DNA of 13,277 nt from Chloroflexota bacterium (GTDB taxonomy: Bacteria; Chloroflexota; Dehalococcoidia; DSTF01; RBG-16-68-14): contig JADFNZ010000034.1 of NCBI GenBank assembly GCA_022563135.1, forward strand, positions 1-13,277, read 5' to 3'. Below, in pieces: positions 12,998 to 13,277 of the stretch. Below the pieces are notes generated by a model, which ran no database searches, was not told the DNA's origin, and worked only from the letters and a program-made list of their open reading frames with translations. Numbering within the stretch: the stretch's first letter is position 1; each line of letters opens with the position of its first letter. The position numbers and the translations under genes are program-made.

Positions 12998-13277
12998 ATG
13001 GCAGAGCTGCTCCTCCGCAACGCCCGCATCTGGACGGGTGATGCCGCCACGCCCTGGGCGGAGGCCGCCCTGGTACAGAACGGCCGCTTCGCCTTCGCCG
13101 GCCGTGAGCGCGATCTAAACGCTCCCGCCGGCGTGGCCACGTTGGACGCGGAAGGCCGGCTCGTCCTGCCCGGCTTCACCGACGGCCACGCCCATCTGCT
13201 GAACACCGGCCTCGCCATGCGCGCGGTCGATCTGAAGGGCGTCGCGAGCGTGGAGGAGGCTGCAAGACGTGTGGCCG
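12998..13277 (+). CDS. Amidohydrolase, YtcJ-like (N-terminal 93 residues; runs off window)
   Basis: The frame is open from ATG 12998 to the window edge. It starts MAELLLRNARIWTGD, followed by an AEAALVQNGRFAFAG strand pair, EGRLVLPGFTDGHAHLLNTG and RAVDLKGVASVEEAARRV. This is the N-terminal beta-sandwich plus the first metal-binding HxH motif (His64 and His66) of the amidohydrolase superfamily. The PGF.D.H.HLL..G and DL.GV.S.EEA patterns are typical of the YtcJ/amidohydrolase_3 group, which hydrolyses amide or formamide-type bonds with bound metal. The substrate cannot be assigned. It begins 34 nt after the second LuxR-HTH gene, but a -10 element suggests its own promoter. Confidence 0.8.
   Translation, partial: MAELLLRNARIWTGDAATPWAEAALVQNGRFAFAGRERDLNAPAGVATLDAEGRLVLPGFTDGHAHLLNTGLAMRAVDLKGVASVEEAARRVA

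Noticed and set aside
1..13277. Mobile element, CRISPR array, toxin-antitoxin or defence island
   Set aside because: I found no transposase, integrase, direct-repeat array, tRNA-flanking att site or recognised defence gene. The nuclease has export features and catalytic residues of ordinary surface thermonucleases.

Overview
The window looks like a piece of a high-GC bacterial chromosome. I infer a Chloroflexota (Dehalococcoidia-like) origin from style: lipoproteins with short Cys-anchored leaders, a secreted cohesin-like/DUF11-like protein, Thr-Pro linkers, and LuxR-type HTH proteins fused to a membrane helix and a large exported domain. No rRNA, tRNA or phylogenetic marker is present, so the placement is tentative. 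I see no insertion sequence, integrase, CRISPR array or phage gene.

Layout. 1-1550 (minus) is the N-terminal 516 residues of a large secreted protein whose C-terminus lies outside the window. It is preceded by a good promoter and a leader with a possible 33-residue ORF. 1762-3093 (minus) is a GPH/MelB-type sugar-cation symporter. 3130-6327 (plus) is the clearest unit: promoter, cobalamin riboswitch, intrinsic terminator, then substrate-binding lipoprotein, FecCD-type permease and ATPase, overlapping head to tail. This is a B12-controlled corrinoid importer (btuFCD-like). 6347-7072 (minus) is a PhoB-like DNA-binding regulator with a degenerate receiver and no adjacent kinase. 7285-9058 (plus) is a threonine aldolase followed 4 nt later by a DUF3108-like lipoprotein. 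9055-9687 (minus) is a membrane-anchored staphylococcal-type nuclease.

9741-12963 (plus) holds two tandem paralogues of about 520-530 residues. Each has an N-terminal LuxR-type HTH, one transmembrane helix and a Cys-containing exported domain of about 400 residues. Their upstream regions share an 18-nt box and a -10-like element at identical spacing from the start codon, so the duplication carried its control region. This pair is the most novel-looking part of the window: apparently one-component transmembrane regulators that join a LuxR-family HTH to a two-part extracytoplasmic domain. The window ends in an amidohydrolase (12998 onward, plus).

The importer genes are a coherent corrinoid salvage system shut down by B12. 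The nuclease and the first regulator are divergent across 53 bp and may share control. The remaining genes look like ordinary chromosomal neighbours.
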